Assembly: GCF_001426585.1 (NCBI RefSeq) | Contig: NZ_LMEI01000001.1 | Location: 681,317-745,316, forward strand | DNA from: Streptomyces sp. Root431 | GTDB taxonomy: Bacteria > Actinomycetota > Actinomycetes > Streptomycetales > Streptomycetaceae | Reading direction: 5' to 3' | Length of the DNA stretch: 64,000 nt | Shown here: piece by piece, positions 49,920-57,285 of the stretch | Position numbering within the stretch: the stretch's first letter is position 1 | Layout: each line of letters opens with the position of its first letter | Notes under the pieces: model-generated | What the model was told of the DNA's origin: nothing | Database searches by the model: none | The model's input: the letters and a program-made list of their open reading frames with translations, nothing else | Made by a program: the position numbers and the translations under genes

Positions 49920-50561
49920 ATGGGCACGAGCGCGTACACGAGGGAACGGCTCGAAGCGGCGGCGCGGGGAGCGCGGACGCTGACGGAGGCGCTGGAGCGG
50001 CTGGGGGTGGATCCGAAGAGCTCGACGCGACGGTACGTGCGGGAGCGGATGCGGAAGCTGGGGGTGGACATCTCGCACTTCGAGCGGGAGGGGATTCGAT
50101 GGACGCGTGAGGTCCTGGCACAGGCCGTGGCTGCCTCGACGAACATGTGTGATGTGCTGCGGCGGCTCGGGGTGGAGGTCGTGGGCGGGCAGCACACGCA
50201 CATCAGCCGCCGCATCAAGGCGTACGGGATCGACACCTCGCACTTCCGCGCGCCGTCCCGGCGAGGCAAGCCCTGGCGCCCCCGGACACCCGAGGGCCTG
50301 CTCATCGAGCAGACCGGCCCGCAAACCCGACGCGTCCCGAGCGATCGCCTCGCCTGGGCGATGACGGAATCCGGGGTGCGTAAGCAGTGCGCGATGTGCG
50401 GCGCCGAGGCCGTATGGCGCGGCCGACCGCTCCCGTTGGAGATCGACCACGTCGATGGAGACTGGCGCAACAACCGCATCGAGAACCTGAGGTTCCTGTG
50501 CCCGAACTGCCACTCGGCGACCGATAACTACCGGGGGCGCGGCAGGAGGCGGAACTCTTGA
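49920..50561 (+). CDS. HNH endonuclease, first of a tandem paralogous pair
   Basis: 213 aa. The N-terminus has two helical SxxTTAxAL-like repeats (YTRERLEAAARGARTLTEALERLGVDP and WTREVLAQAVAASTNMCDVLRRLGV), possibly DNA-binding. The C-terminal HNH domain has CAMCGAEAVW, LEIDHVDGDWRNNRIENLRFLCPNCH, i.e. two CxxC zinc pairs and H-N-H. It overlaps its paralogue by four bases. The pair lies directly upstream of an atypical tRNA. It could be an autonomous homing-type or defence nuclease; the substrate is unknown. Confidence 0.82.
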   Translation: MGTSAYTRERLEAAARGARTLTEALERLGVDPKSSTRRYVRERMRKLGVDISHFEREGIRWTREVLAQAVAASTNMCDVLRRLGVEVVGGQHTHISRRIKAYGIDTSHFRAPSRRGKPWRPRTPEGLLIEQTGPQTRRVPSDRLAWAMTESGVRKQCAMCGAEAVWRGRPLPLEIDHVDGDWRNNRIENLRFLCPNCHSATDNYRGRGRRRNS

Positions 50562-51235
50562 CGAGCGGCCCGCGATACACCCGCGAGCGGTTGGCCGAAG
50601 CCGCCGCGCGGTGCTCGAACATGGACGAGGTCGTCGCCTTCTTCGACTCGCCGCCGTACGACAAACTCCGCCGCTACCTGCTGAAGCGCTTCGATCACTA
50701 CGGAATCGACGTCTCACACCTCATCCACCGGAAGCGACGAGGCGGGCAGCCTCCTCGCCCAGCACCGGGCGAGCTGAGGCAAGCTGTCGACCAGGCCACA
50801 TCCGTGGCCGGTGCCCTTCGCATCCTGGGTAGGCCCTGCACCGGGCAAATGCGCGCGCTGTTCCAGCAGTGGGCCGAGGAGGACAGCCTCAGTACGTCGC
50901 ACTTCCTGGGGCAGGCACACCAGCGGGGCAAGCAAGGGCCCACTCCGGTCAAGCGGCCCGAGGACATTCTTGTGCGCCACGACCGGGGGCGCCGGACCAG
51001 AACTCGCCTGCTCCGTCGAGCGCTCCGCGAGTCCGGTGCCCCCGAGAAGTGCGCCGACTGCGGCATCGGCACCGAGTGGTTCGGCAAGCCCATGACTCTG
51101 GAGGTCGACCACATCAACGGAGATTGGGCCGACGACCGGCGCGAGAATCTGCGGTTGCTCTGCCCCAACTGCCATGCGACCACGGATACCTGGTGCCGGG
51201 GAGGCAAGCGTTCCCGCGCTTCAGATGGGCAGTAA
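50558..51235 (+). CDS. HNH endonuclease, second of a tandem paralogous pair
   Basis: 225 aa. It has the same architecture as its upstream neighbour: YTRERLAEAAARCSNMDEVVAFF, a related second repeat GELRQAVDQATSVAGALRILG, then CADCGIGTEW and LEVDHINGDWADDRRENLRLLCPNCH. The TTG start at 50558 overlaps the first gene's stop (TTGA). Divergence between the two is large outside the HNH core, so the duplication is old. The stop is 14 bases before the tRNA. Confidence 0.8.
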   Translation: MTSGPRYTRERLAEAAARCSNMDEVVAFFDSPPYDKLRRYLLKRFDHYGIDVSHLIHRKRRGGQPPRPAPGELRQAVDQATSVAGALRILGRPCTGQMRALFQQWAEEDSLSTSHFLGQAHQRGKQGPTPVKRPEDILVRHDRGRRTRTRLLRRALRESGAPEKCADCGIGTEWFGKPMTLEVDHINGDWADDRRENLRLLCPNCHATTDTWCRGGKRSRASDGQ

Positions 51236-51249
51236 GGTAGTCGGCGTCT

Positions 51250-51324
51250 GGGCCCGTATCCCAGCTGGTTAGAGGACGCCGTTTTAGAGGCGGTGCGTCG
51301 TGGGTTCGAGTCCCACCGGGCCTA
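51250..51324 (+). tRNA. tRNA with apparent UAG anticodon and short variable arm (isotype uncertain)
   Basis: 75 nt. Acceptor GGGCCCG pairs with CGGGCCT, leaving a G1-U72 wobble. The T-arm GTGGG-TTCGAGT-CCCAC is canonical. The best anticodon fold is GCCGT-TTTAGAG-GCGGT, giving anticodon TAG at 51285-51287 (Leu CUA), with U33 and A37. The variable region is only five bases, whereas tRNA-Leu normally has a long arm. The CCA end is not encoded. A terminator follows. Confidence 0.7.
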
Positions 51325-51328
51325 CATC

Positions 51329-51361
51329 AAAGGCGCGGCACCCTGATGGTGCCGCGCCTTT
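51329..51361. terminator. Terminator between the tRNA and rdgB
   Basis: A perfect 14-bp stem, AAAGGCGCGGCACC / GGTGCCGCGCCTTT, with loop CTGAT. It is bidirectional and serves the plus-strand tRNA and the minus-strand rdgB. Confidence 0.87.
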
Positions 51362-51370
51362 CCGCGCCCC

Positions 51371-51973
51371 TCAGCCCAGCAGCTCCCGCACCACCGGTAC
51401 CAGCGCCCGGAACGCCTTGCCCCGGTGGCTGATCGCGTTCTTCTCCGCCGGGGTCAGCTCCGCGCAGGTCACCTCGTGGCCGTCCGGCTGGAGGATCGGG
51501 TCGTAGCCGAAGCCGTTGGTGCCGACGGGGGCGTGGCGGAGGGTACCGGGCATCGTGCCCTCGACGACGCGTTCCGTACCGTCCGGGAGGGCCAGGGCCG
51601 CCGCGCAGGCGAAGTGGGCCGCGCGGTGGACGTCGTCGATGTCGGCGAGCTGGGCCAGGAGGAGGTCCAGGTTCGCGCGGTCATTGCCGTGGGTGCCGGA
51701 CCAGCGGGCCGAGAAGATGCCGGGGGCGCCGTTCAGGACGTCGACGCAGAGGCCGGAGTCGTCGGCCACCGCCGGGAGGCCGGTGGCCTGGGCGAGGGCG
51801 TGGGCCTTGAGGAGCGCGTTCTCGGCGAAGGTGACGCCGGTTTCCTTGACGTCGGGCACGTCGGGGTACGCGTCCGCGCCGACGAGTTCGAGGTCGAGGC
51901 CCGCGTCGGCGAGGATCGCGTGGAGTTCGGTGATCTTGCCCGCGTTGCGGGTGGCGAGGATCAGACGGGTCAT
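51371..51973 (-). CDS. rdgB: XTP/dITP pyrophosphatase (HAM1-like)
   Basis: 200 aa. It has the nucleotide-binding start LILATRNAGKITELHAIL, the acidic metal site VADDSGLCVDVLNGAPGIFSARWSG and the substrate loop GTNGFGYDPIL, with SHRGKAF near the end. It removes non-canonical purine triphosphates from the pool. ATG 51973 follows GGGGG. It is upstream of no gene in the same operon other than possibly the lipoprotein gene behind it. Confidence 0.93.
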   Translation of the reverse strand: MTRLILATRNAGKITELHAILADAGLDLELVGADAYPDVPDVKETGVTFAENALLKAHALAQATGLPAVADDSGLCVDVLNGAPGIFSARWSGTHGNDRANLDLLLAQLADIDDVHRAAHFACAAALALPDGTERVVEGTMPGTLRHAPVGTNGFGYDPILQPDGHEVTCAELTPAEKNAISHRGKAFRALVPVVRELLG

Positions 51974-52022
51974 GCCCCCGATTATCCGGGGTCCGCTGAT
52001 CATCCGGGGTCCGCGCCGGCCT

Positions 52023-52403
52023 TTAGCCCGGAGTGCAGACCTTCGCCACTTCGCTCGCCCCGTCCGTGATCGGCTGGATGTCCGGCGTCGTGTCGCCGTT
52101 CTTCACCGCCGTGCGGACGGACTCGACGCCCTTGGTGAGGTCGTCGACGGCCTTCGCGAGGTCGGCGTTGTCCGTGGTGTCCTTGAGGTTGCCGAGCTCG
52201 GTGGAGATCGAGTTCAGGGACTCCTCGATCTGCGTCGGGTCGTTCGAGGCGTTGGAGACGGCCTGCTGGAGCTTGTCGACGGAGGTGGCTATCGCGTCGG
52301 CGGTCTTGACGCAGTCCATGGCGGTGTCGAGGGCTCCGCAGCCGCTCAGGACGGTGGTGAGCGCGGCGGCCGTGGCCACGGTGAGTGCGAGACGGCGCTT
52401 CAA
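52023..52403 (-). CDS. Small secreted lipoprotein
   Basis: About 126 aa. A signal peptide (LKRRLALTVATAAALTTVLSGC) ends in a lipobox. The mature part is helical (MDCVKTADAIATSVDKLQQAVSNASND, LAKAVDDLTKGVESVRTAVKNG) and ends in a second Cys (KVCTPG), which may pair with the first internal Cys. TTG 52403 is preferred because GGGGAGG lies seven bases upstream; ATG 52424 is the alternative. It lies between rph and rdgB in the same direction. Function unknown. Confidence 0.72.
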   Translation of the reverse strand: MKRRLALTVATAAALTTVLSGCGALDTAMDCVKTADAIATSVDKLQQAVSNASNDPTQIEESLNSISTELGNLKDTTDNADLAKAVDDLTKGVESVRTAVKNGDTTPDIQPITDGASEVAKVCTPG

Positions 52404-52489
52404 GGCGGGTCCTCCCCTGTACATGACAGTCGTGCGGGCGCACGGAGCTTATCCGTGCGCCCGTTGCCCGTCATGACGCAGCCAGGGGG

Positions 52490-53221
<732 letters not shown>

Positions 53222-53267
53222 GGGACGAGGGTAGCGGGACATGGCGGGCGGCCCGTTCCTCCGCGGT

Positions 53268-53356
53268 GAAGGGCCTGCTCGTTCATGACGAAGGGCCTGT
53301 TCGTCCATGACGAAGGGTCGGCTCGTTCATGACGAAGGGGTCGGCTCGTCCATGAC
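53268..53356. repeat. 22-bp tandem repeats between rph and nagF
   Basis: Four copies of GAAGGGCCTGTTCGTCCATGAC-like units (22, 22, 22 and 23 bases; variation at positions 7-15), plus a partial fifth that merges into the nagF terminator hairpin. They lie in the leader region of rph on the minus strand. Confidence 0.85.
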
Positions 53357-53357
53357 G

Positions 53358-53389
53358 AAGGGCCCGTTCCCCTGTCGGAACGGGCCCTT
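53358..53389. terminator. Terminator after nagF
   Basis: A perfect 13-bp stem, AAGGGCCCGTTCC / GGAACGGGCCCTT, with loop CCTGTC. It lies 20 bases past the nagF stop on the minus strand. Confidence 0.85.
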
Positions 53390-53408
53390 GTCGATGCGAG
53401 TCAATCGC

Positions 53409-53642
53409 TCACATCATGTCTTCGATCTCCGCGGCGATGGGGTCCGCGTCGGTGCCGATGACGACCTGGATGGCGGTGCCCATCTTCACGACGCCGTGGG
53501 CGCCGGCGGCCTTCAGCGCGGCCTCGTCGACGAGGCTGGGGTCGTTGACCTCGGTGCGCAGCCGGGTGATGCAGCCCTCGACCTCTTCGATGTTGTCGAG
53601 GCCGCCGAGCCCGGCGACGATCTTCTCAGCCTTGCTGGCCAT
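53409..53642 (-). CDS. nagF: N-acetylglucosamine PTS EIIB component
   Basis: 77 aa. The single-domain EIIB has the phosphorylated Cys in VEGCITRLRTEV, and HGVVKMGTAIQVVIG follows. It passes phosphate from HPr/EIIA to the sugar carried by the EIIC proteins encoded divergently. ATG 53642 has GGAG upstream. A dre site at 53815 sits between it and nagE1, so DasR control of both is likely. Separate EIIB and EIIC genes match the Streptomyces GlcNAc system. Confidence 0.92.
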   Translation of the reverse strand: MASKAEKIVAGLGGLDNIEEVEGCITRLRTEVNDPSLVDEAALKAAGAHGVVKMGTAIQVVIGTDADPIAAEIEDMM

Positions 53643-53814
53643 GTGTTTCTCCCTGTCCGTTCCGTTCGCGCGAGCGCGAATCTCGGCGCACCTGTGGTCC
53701 GCTTTGTCACGGTAACCCACGGTTGGCCCAACTTCGCGAGCGAGTGCCGCCGTTCTGCCGAATGATGACGATCACCGGCGGCCTGTCCTCAGCGGGCTCC
53801 CGGAGCCTATCGCA

Positions 53815-53830
53815 ACTGGTCTACACCAGT
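53815..53830. promoter_or_regulatory. DasR responsive element (dre) between nagF and nagE1
   Basis: ACTGGTCTACACCAGT matches the DasR consensus ACTGGTCTAGACCACT at 14 of 16 positions. It lies 48 bases before nagE1 and 173 bases before nagF. Confidence 0.87.
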
Positions 53831-53877
53831 GTGCAACGAGAAGCGGACCCGGCTTGTTCCGGGCAGGGAGGACGCCG

Positions 53878-55176
53878 ATGAGTACGGACAGCGCCGCGGC
53901 GCGGCCGCAGAAGTCCCTGTGGGGCGGGCTCTTCCAGGGGCTTCAGAAGATGGGGCGCAGCCTTCAGCTCCCCATCGCCGTGCTGCCGGCCGCGGGCATC
54001 ATCAACCGGCTGGGGCAGCCGGACGTCTTCGGTGCGGAGGGGCTCGGCTGGGACAAGGTCGCCGCGGTGATGGCGGGCGCGGGCGGCGCCCTGCTCGACG
54101 GCAACCTCGGCCTGCCGCTGCTGTTCTGCGTCGGTGTCGCCATCGGCATGGCGAAGAAGTCGGACGGATCGACCGCGCTCGCGGCCGTCGTCGGCTTCCT
54201 CGTCTACTACACGGTCCTGCGTCAGTTCCCGAAGGACTGCCCGCCGGGTACGAGGGACATCGGCGGTGGCTGCCTGGCGCCCGATGAGGCCTTCGGCGCC
54301 TACACGTACCAGAACCCCGGTGTCTTCGGTGGCATCGTCATGGGTCTGCTGACCGCGTACCTGTGGCAGCGGTACCACCGGACGAAGCTGGTCGACTGGC
54401 TGGGCTTCTTCAACGGCCGCCGTCTCGTCCCGATCATCATGACGTTCGTGGCGATCGTGTTCGCCTCGCTCTGCCTGTGGGTCTGGCCGCCGATCGGTGA
54501 CGCCCTGGAGAACTTCAGCGACTGGCTGGTCGGCCTCGGCTCCTGGGGTTCCGGGATCTTCGGTGTGGCGAACCGTGCGCTGCTCGTCATCGGCCTGCAC
54601 CAGTTCCTGAACGTGCCCATCTGGTTCCAGTTCGGCACGTACGAGAAGCCGGACGGCACGGTGGTCCATGGCGACATCCCGATGTTCCTGGCGGGCGACC
54701 CGAACGCCGGCCAGTTCCTGACGGGTTTCTTCCCGATCATGATGTTCGCCCTGCCGGCGGCTGCGCTCGCGATCACCCATTGCGCGAAGCCGCATCGCCG
54801 CAAGGAGATCGGCGGCATGATGCTCTCGGTGGCGCTGACCTCGTTCGTCACCGGTATCACCGAGCCGCTGGAGTACTCGTTCCTCTTCATCGCGCCGGTG
54901 CTGTACGCGATCCACGCGGTGCTCACCGGTGTCTCGATGGCGGTGACATGGGCGTTCGGCGTGAAGGACGGCTTCAGCTTCTCGGCCGGTCTGATCGACT
55001 ACGTGATCAACTGGGGTCTCGCGACGAAACCGTGGCTGATCATTCCGATCGGCCTCGCCTTCGCGGTCGTGTACTACGCGATCTTCCGGTTCGCGATCAC
55101 CAAGTTCAACCTGCAGACGCCGGGCCGTGAGCCGGACGAGGTCGGTGACGAGATGGAGCGGGAGAACGTCAAGTAG
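53878..55176 (+). CDS. nagE1: N-acetylglucosamine PTS EIIC permease, first copy
   Basis: A 432-aa EIIC of the glucose/GlcNAc family with about ten helices. The family elements are LFQGLQKMGRSLQLPIAVLPAAGI, GLPLLFCVGVAIGMAKKSDG, LHQFLNVPIWFQFG and FVTGITEPLEYSFLFIAPVLYAIHA. It brings GlcNAc in with EIIB-dependent phosphorylation. ATG 53878 has GGGAGG upstream. The paralogue that follows is clearly homologous along its length, indicating a tandem duplication. Confidence 0.92.
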   Translation: MSTDSAAARPQKSLWGGLFQGLQKMGRSLQLPIAVLPAAGIINRLGQPDVFGAEGLGWDKVAAVMAGAGGALLDGNLGLPLLFCVGVAIGMAKKSDGSTALAAVVGFLVYYTVLRQFPKDCPPGTRDIGGGCLAPDEAFGAYTYQNPGVFGGIVMGLLTAYLWQRYHRTKLVDWLGFFNGRRLVPIIMTFVAIVFASLCLWVWPPIGDALENFSDWLVGLGSWGSGIFGVANRALLVIGLHQFLNVPIWFQFGTYEKPDGTVVHGDIPMFLAGDPNAGQFLTGFFPIMMFALPAAALAITHCAKPHRRKEIGGMMLSVALTSFVTGITEPLEYSFLFIAPVLYAIHAVLTGVSMAVTWAFGVKDGFSFSAGLIDYVINWGLATKPWLIIPIGLAFAVVYYAIFRFAITKFNLQTPGREPDEVGDEMERENVK

Positions 55177-55240
55177 TGCTGCGGTCACCCTGGAGAGCCT
55201 GACCGATTCGGGGCTTTTGACCCCCTCGTAAGCCCCACAG

Positions 55241-55273
55241 AAGGCCCCTGGACCTGACAGTCCGGGGGCCTTA
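55241..55273. terminator. Terminator between the two EIIC genes
   Basis: AAGGCCCCTGGAC / GTCCGGGGGCCTT (one wobble) with loop CTGACA. It separates nagE1 transcription from nagE2, which has its own operators downstream. Confidence 0.8.
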
Positions 55274-55344
55274 TGTCGTGCATTTCCGGCTATGGCTGAG
55301 CACACAAAATTCGCAGGTTCCTTATCTAAGTCTCACGTGCTAAA

Positions 55345-55389
55345 ACTGGTCTACACCACTGATTGGTGTAGACCACGCGGTCCAGACCA
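55345..55389. promoter_or_regulatory. Tandem dre sites upstream of nagE2
   Basis: Three DasR-type sites in a row: ACTGGTCTACACCACT (55345-55360), ATTGGTGTAGACCACG (55362-55377) and a weaker CGGTCCAGACCA (55378-55389, 10 of 12). Centre spacing is 17 and 14 bases. Confidence 0.85.
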
Positions 55390-55461
55390 CCGCGTTCCAC
55401 GAGATGTCGCCTCCCCCCGTGTTCACTCCCTGGCGGCGCCTTGCCTTACTGGAGGAAGTTG

Positions 55462-56727
55462 ATGAGTACGGCCACCGCCCAGGCCGCCGCTCCCGCGAAG
55501 AAGCGCGGATCCGGCCTGTTCCAGGGCCTGCAGAAGGTCGGTCGCAGCCTGCAGCTGCCGATCGCCGTTCTGCCGGCCGCGGGTATCTTGCTCCGTCTCG
55601 GCCAGCCCGACGTCTTCGGCGCCGAAGGCCTCGGCTGGGGCAAGGTCGCCACGGTCTTCGCCTCCGCCGGAGATGCGGTCTTCGCCAACATGCCGCTGCT
55701 GTTCTGCGTCGGCATCGCGATCGGCTTCGCCAAGAAGGCCGACGGCTCCACCGCCCTCGCCGCCCTCGTCGGCTTCCTCGTCTACTCGAGCGTCCTCAAG
55801 GCGTTCCCGGTCAGCGAGGCCGTCGTCAACACGACCGCGAACAAGGGTGTCGACGTCGCCGCGACGTACAACGACCCCAAGGTCTTCGGCGGCATCATCA
55901 TGGGCCTGCTCGGCGCCGTCGTCTGGCAGCGGTTCCACCGCACCAAGCTGGTCGACTGGCTCGGCTTCTTCAACGGCCGCCGTCTCGTCCCGATCCTCAT
56001 GGCCTTCGTCGGCACCATCATGGGTGTTCTCTTCGGTCTCCTCTGGGAGCCCGTCGGCAACCTCATCACCGACTTCGGCAACTGGATGACCAGCCTCGGC
56101 GCCCTCGGCTCCGGCATCTTCGGCGCCATCAACCGTGGTCTGCTCCCGGTCGGCATGCACCAGTTCGTGAACACCGTCGCCTGGCAGGAGATCGGCACCT
56201 TCACCGACTCCACCGGCGCCGTCTGGCACGGCGACCTGCCCCGCTTCTTCCACGGTGACCCGTCCGCCGGTCAGTTCATGTCCGGGTTCTTCCCGATCAT
56301 GATGTTCGCCCTGCCGGCCGTCGCCCTGGCGATCACCCACGCCGCCCGCCCCGAGCGCCGCAAGGTCGTCGGCGGCATGATGTTCTCGCTCGCCCTGACC
56401 TCGTTCGTCACGGGCATCACCGAGCCCATCGAGTTCGCGTTCATGTTCCTCGCGCCGCTGCTGTACGTGATCCACGCGGTGCTCACCGCCGCCTCGATGG
56501 TCATCACCTCGGCCCTCGGCGTGCACCACGGCTTCACCTTCTCCGCCGGTGCGCTGGACTACTTCCTGAACTGGACGTACGCCTCCAAGCCCTGGCTGAT
56601 CATCCCGATCGGCCTGGTCTTCGCGGCGATCTACTACGTGGTCTTCCGCTTCGCGATCACCAAGTTCAACCTCGCCACCCCGGGCCGCGAGCCCGAGGAG
56701 GAGCTCGAGGACCTCACCAAGGCGTGA
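55462..56727 (+). CDS. nagE2: N-acetylglucosamine PTS EIIC permease, second copy
   Basis: 421 aa, strongly similar to the first EIIC: LFQGLQKVGRSLQLPIAVLPAAGI, MPLLFCVGIAIGFAKKADGSTALAALVGFLVYSSVL, MHQFVNTVAWQEIG, FVTGITEPIEFAFMFLAPLLYVIHA. ATG 55462 has GGAGG six bases upstream. In S. coelicolor the equivalent gene is the main GlcNAc transporter, and two-plus dre sites in front fit strong DasR control. Confidence 0.92.
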   Translation: MSTATAQAAAPAKKRGSGLFQGLQKVGRSLQLPIAVLPAAGILLRLGQPDVFGAEGLGWGKVATVFASAGDAVFANMPLLFCVGIAIGFAKKADGSTALAALVGFLVYSSVLKAFPVSEAVVNTTANKGVDVAATYNDPKVFGGIIMGLLGAVVWQRFHRTKLVDWLGFFNGRRLVPILMAFVGTIMGVLFGLLWEPVGNLITDFGNWMTSLGALGSGIFGAINRGLLPVGMHQFVNTVAWQEIGTFTDSTGAVWHGDLPRFFHGDPSAGQFMSGFFPIMMFALPAVALAITHAARPERRKVVGGMMFSLALTSFVTGITEPIEFAFMFLAPLLYVIHAVLTAASMVITSALGVHHGFTFSAGALDYFLNWTYASKPWLIIPIGLVFAAIYYVVFRFAITKFNLATPGREPEEELEDLTKA

Positions 56728-56747
56728 GCCCTCTCGCCTGACGAAAC

Positions 56748-56795
56748 GTCGGCCTTCAGGACCTGATCGTGGTCCTGGAGGCCGACTTTCTTTTC
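56748..56795 (+). terminator. Intrinsic terminator after nagE2
   Basis: A 16-bp stem, GTCGGCCTTCAGGACC / GGTCCTGGAGGCCGAC (one wobble), with loop TGATCGT, followed by TTTCTTTTC. It is a canonical rho-independent terminator that isolates the glycocin cluster from the PTS operon. Confidence 0.9.
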
Positions 56796-56976
56796 GGGGT
56801 GCATGCCGGATTCACGGCCCGGAAATTGACACCGGAGCAACCTGACAAACTCACGGACAAGATCACGTACATTCCTTCCTCCCTCCATAGGATTAGACCA
56901 ATCGAGCCGGGGGAACCGCTCGGCGCACCATCCCGATGGGCAGGACCAGCCCGTCACGACCAGGAAAGAGAAGCAC

Positions 56977-57171
56977 ATGAGCCTCTCCACGCTGCGCGAG
57001 ATGAACTTCACGACCATGTCCGACAGCGAGACCGACGCCGTTTCCGGCGGCCGCCTCTCCAAGGCCCAGTGCGCCGCGATCTGGGCCAACGCCCAGGCCA
57101 ACATGATGGGTTACGGCTGTGGCGGCAGCTACACGGACTACATGGGCATCTACAACCGTGAGTGCCGGTAG
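56977..57171 (+). CDS. Glycocin (sublancin-like) precursor peptide
   Basis: 64 aa. The 25-residue leader (MSLSTLREMNFTTMSDSETD then AVSGG) ends in a double-glycine C39 cleavage site. The predicted 39-residue core begins RLSKAQCAAIWANAQAN and ends YNRECR. It parallels sublancin 168 (GLGKAQCAALW..., ...GCGGG..., ...NYRQFCR): Cys7 and Cys38 match the outer disulfide, and Cys23 in YGCGGSY matches the S-glucosylated Cys22. Cys14 and Cys29 of sublancin are missing. It would be a secreted S-glycosylated bacteriocin. It is first in a cluster with exporter and glycosyltransferase. The upstream gap (56728-56976) holds a terminator and AT-richer promoter-like DNA around TAGGAT (56889). Confidence 0.87.
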   Translation: MSLSTLREMNFTTMSDSETDAVSGGRLSKAQCAAIWANAQANMMGYGCGGSYTDYMGIYNRECR

Positions 57172-57212
57172 CAGATAACGCTGCCAGGAATCACCTGACA
57201 GCAGTCTAAGAG

Positions 57213-57262
57213 CGGCGGCGCCTCCACTCCGGGAAGGAATCCCGGAATCCGAGGCGCCGCCG
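57213..57262 (+). terminator. Strong hairpin between glycocin precursor and exporter genes
   Basis: A 12-bp outer stem, CGGCGGCGCCTC / GAGGCGCCGCCG, contains an inner stem CTCCGGGA / TCCCGGAA. No U-tract follows, so partial termination or 3'-end protection is more likely than full termination. This would give excess precursor mRNA over the processing genes. Confidence 0.7.
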
Positions 57263-57285
57263 ATCCGCATCCCAGGGGGCGCAAG

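Noticed and set aside
56826..56831. TTGACA as the -35 of the glycocin promoter
   Set aside because: No acceptable -10 lies 16-19 bases downstream; the TAGGAT near 56889 is a better -10 candidate but has no good -35, so no promoter was called.
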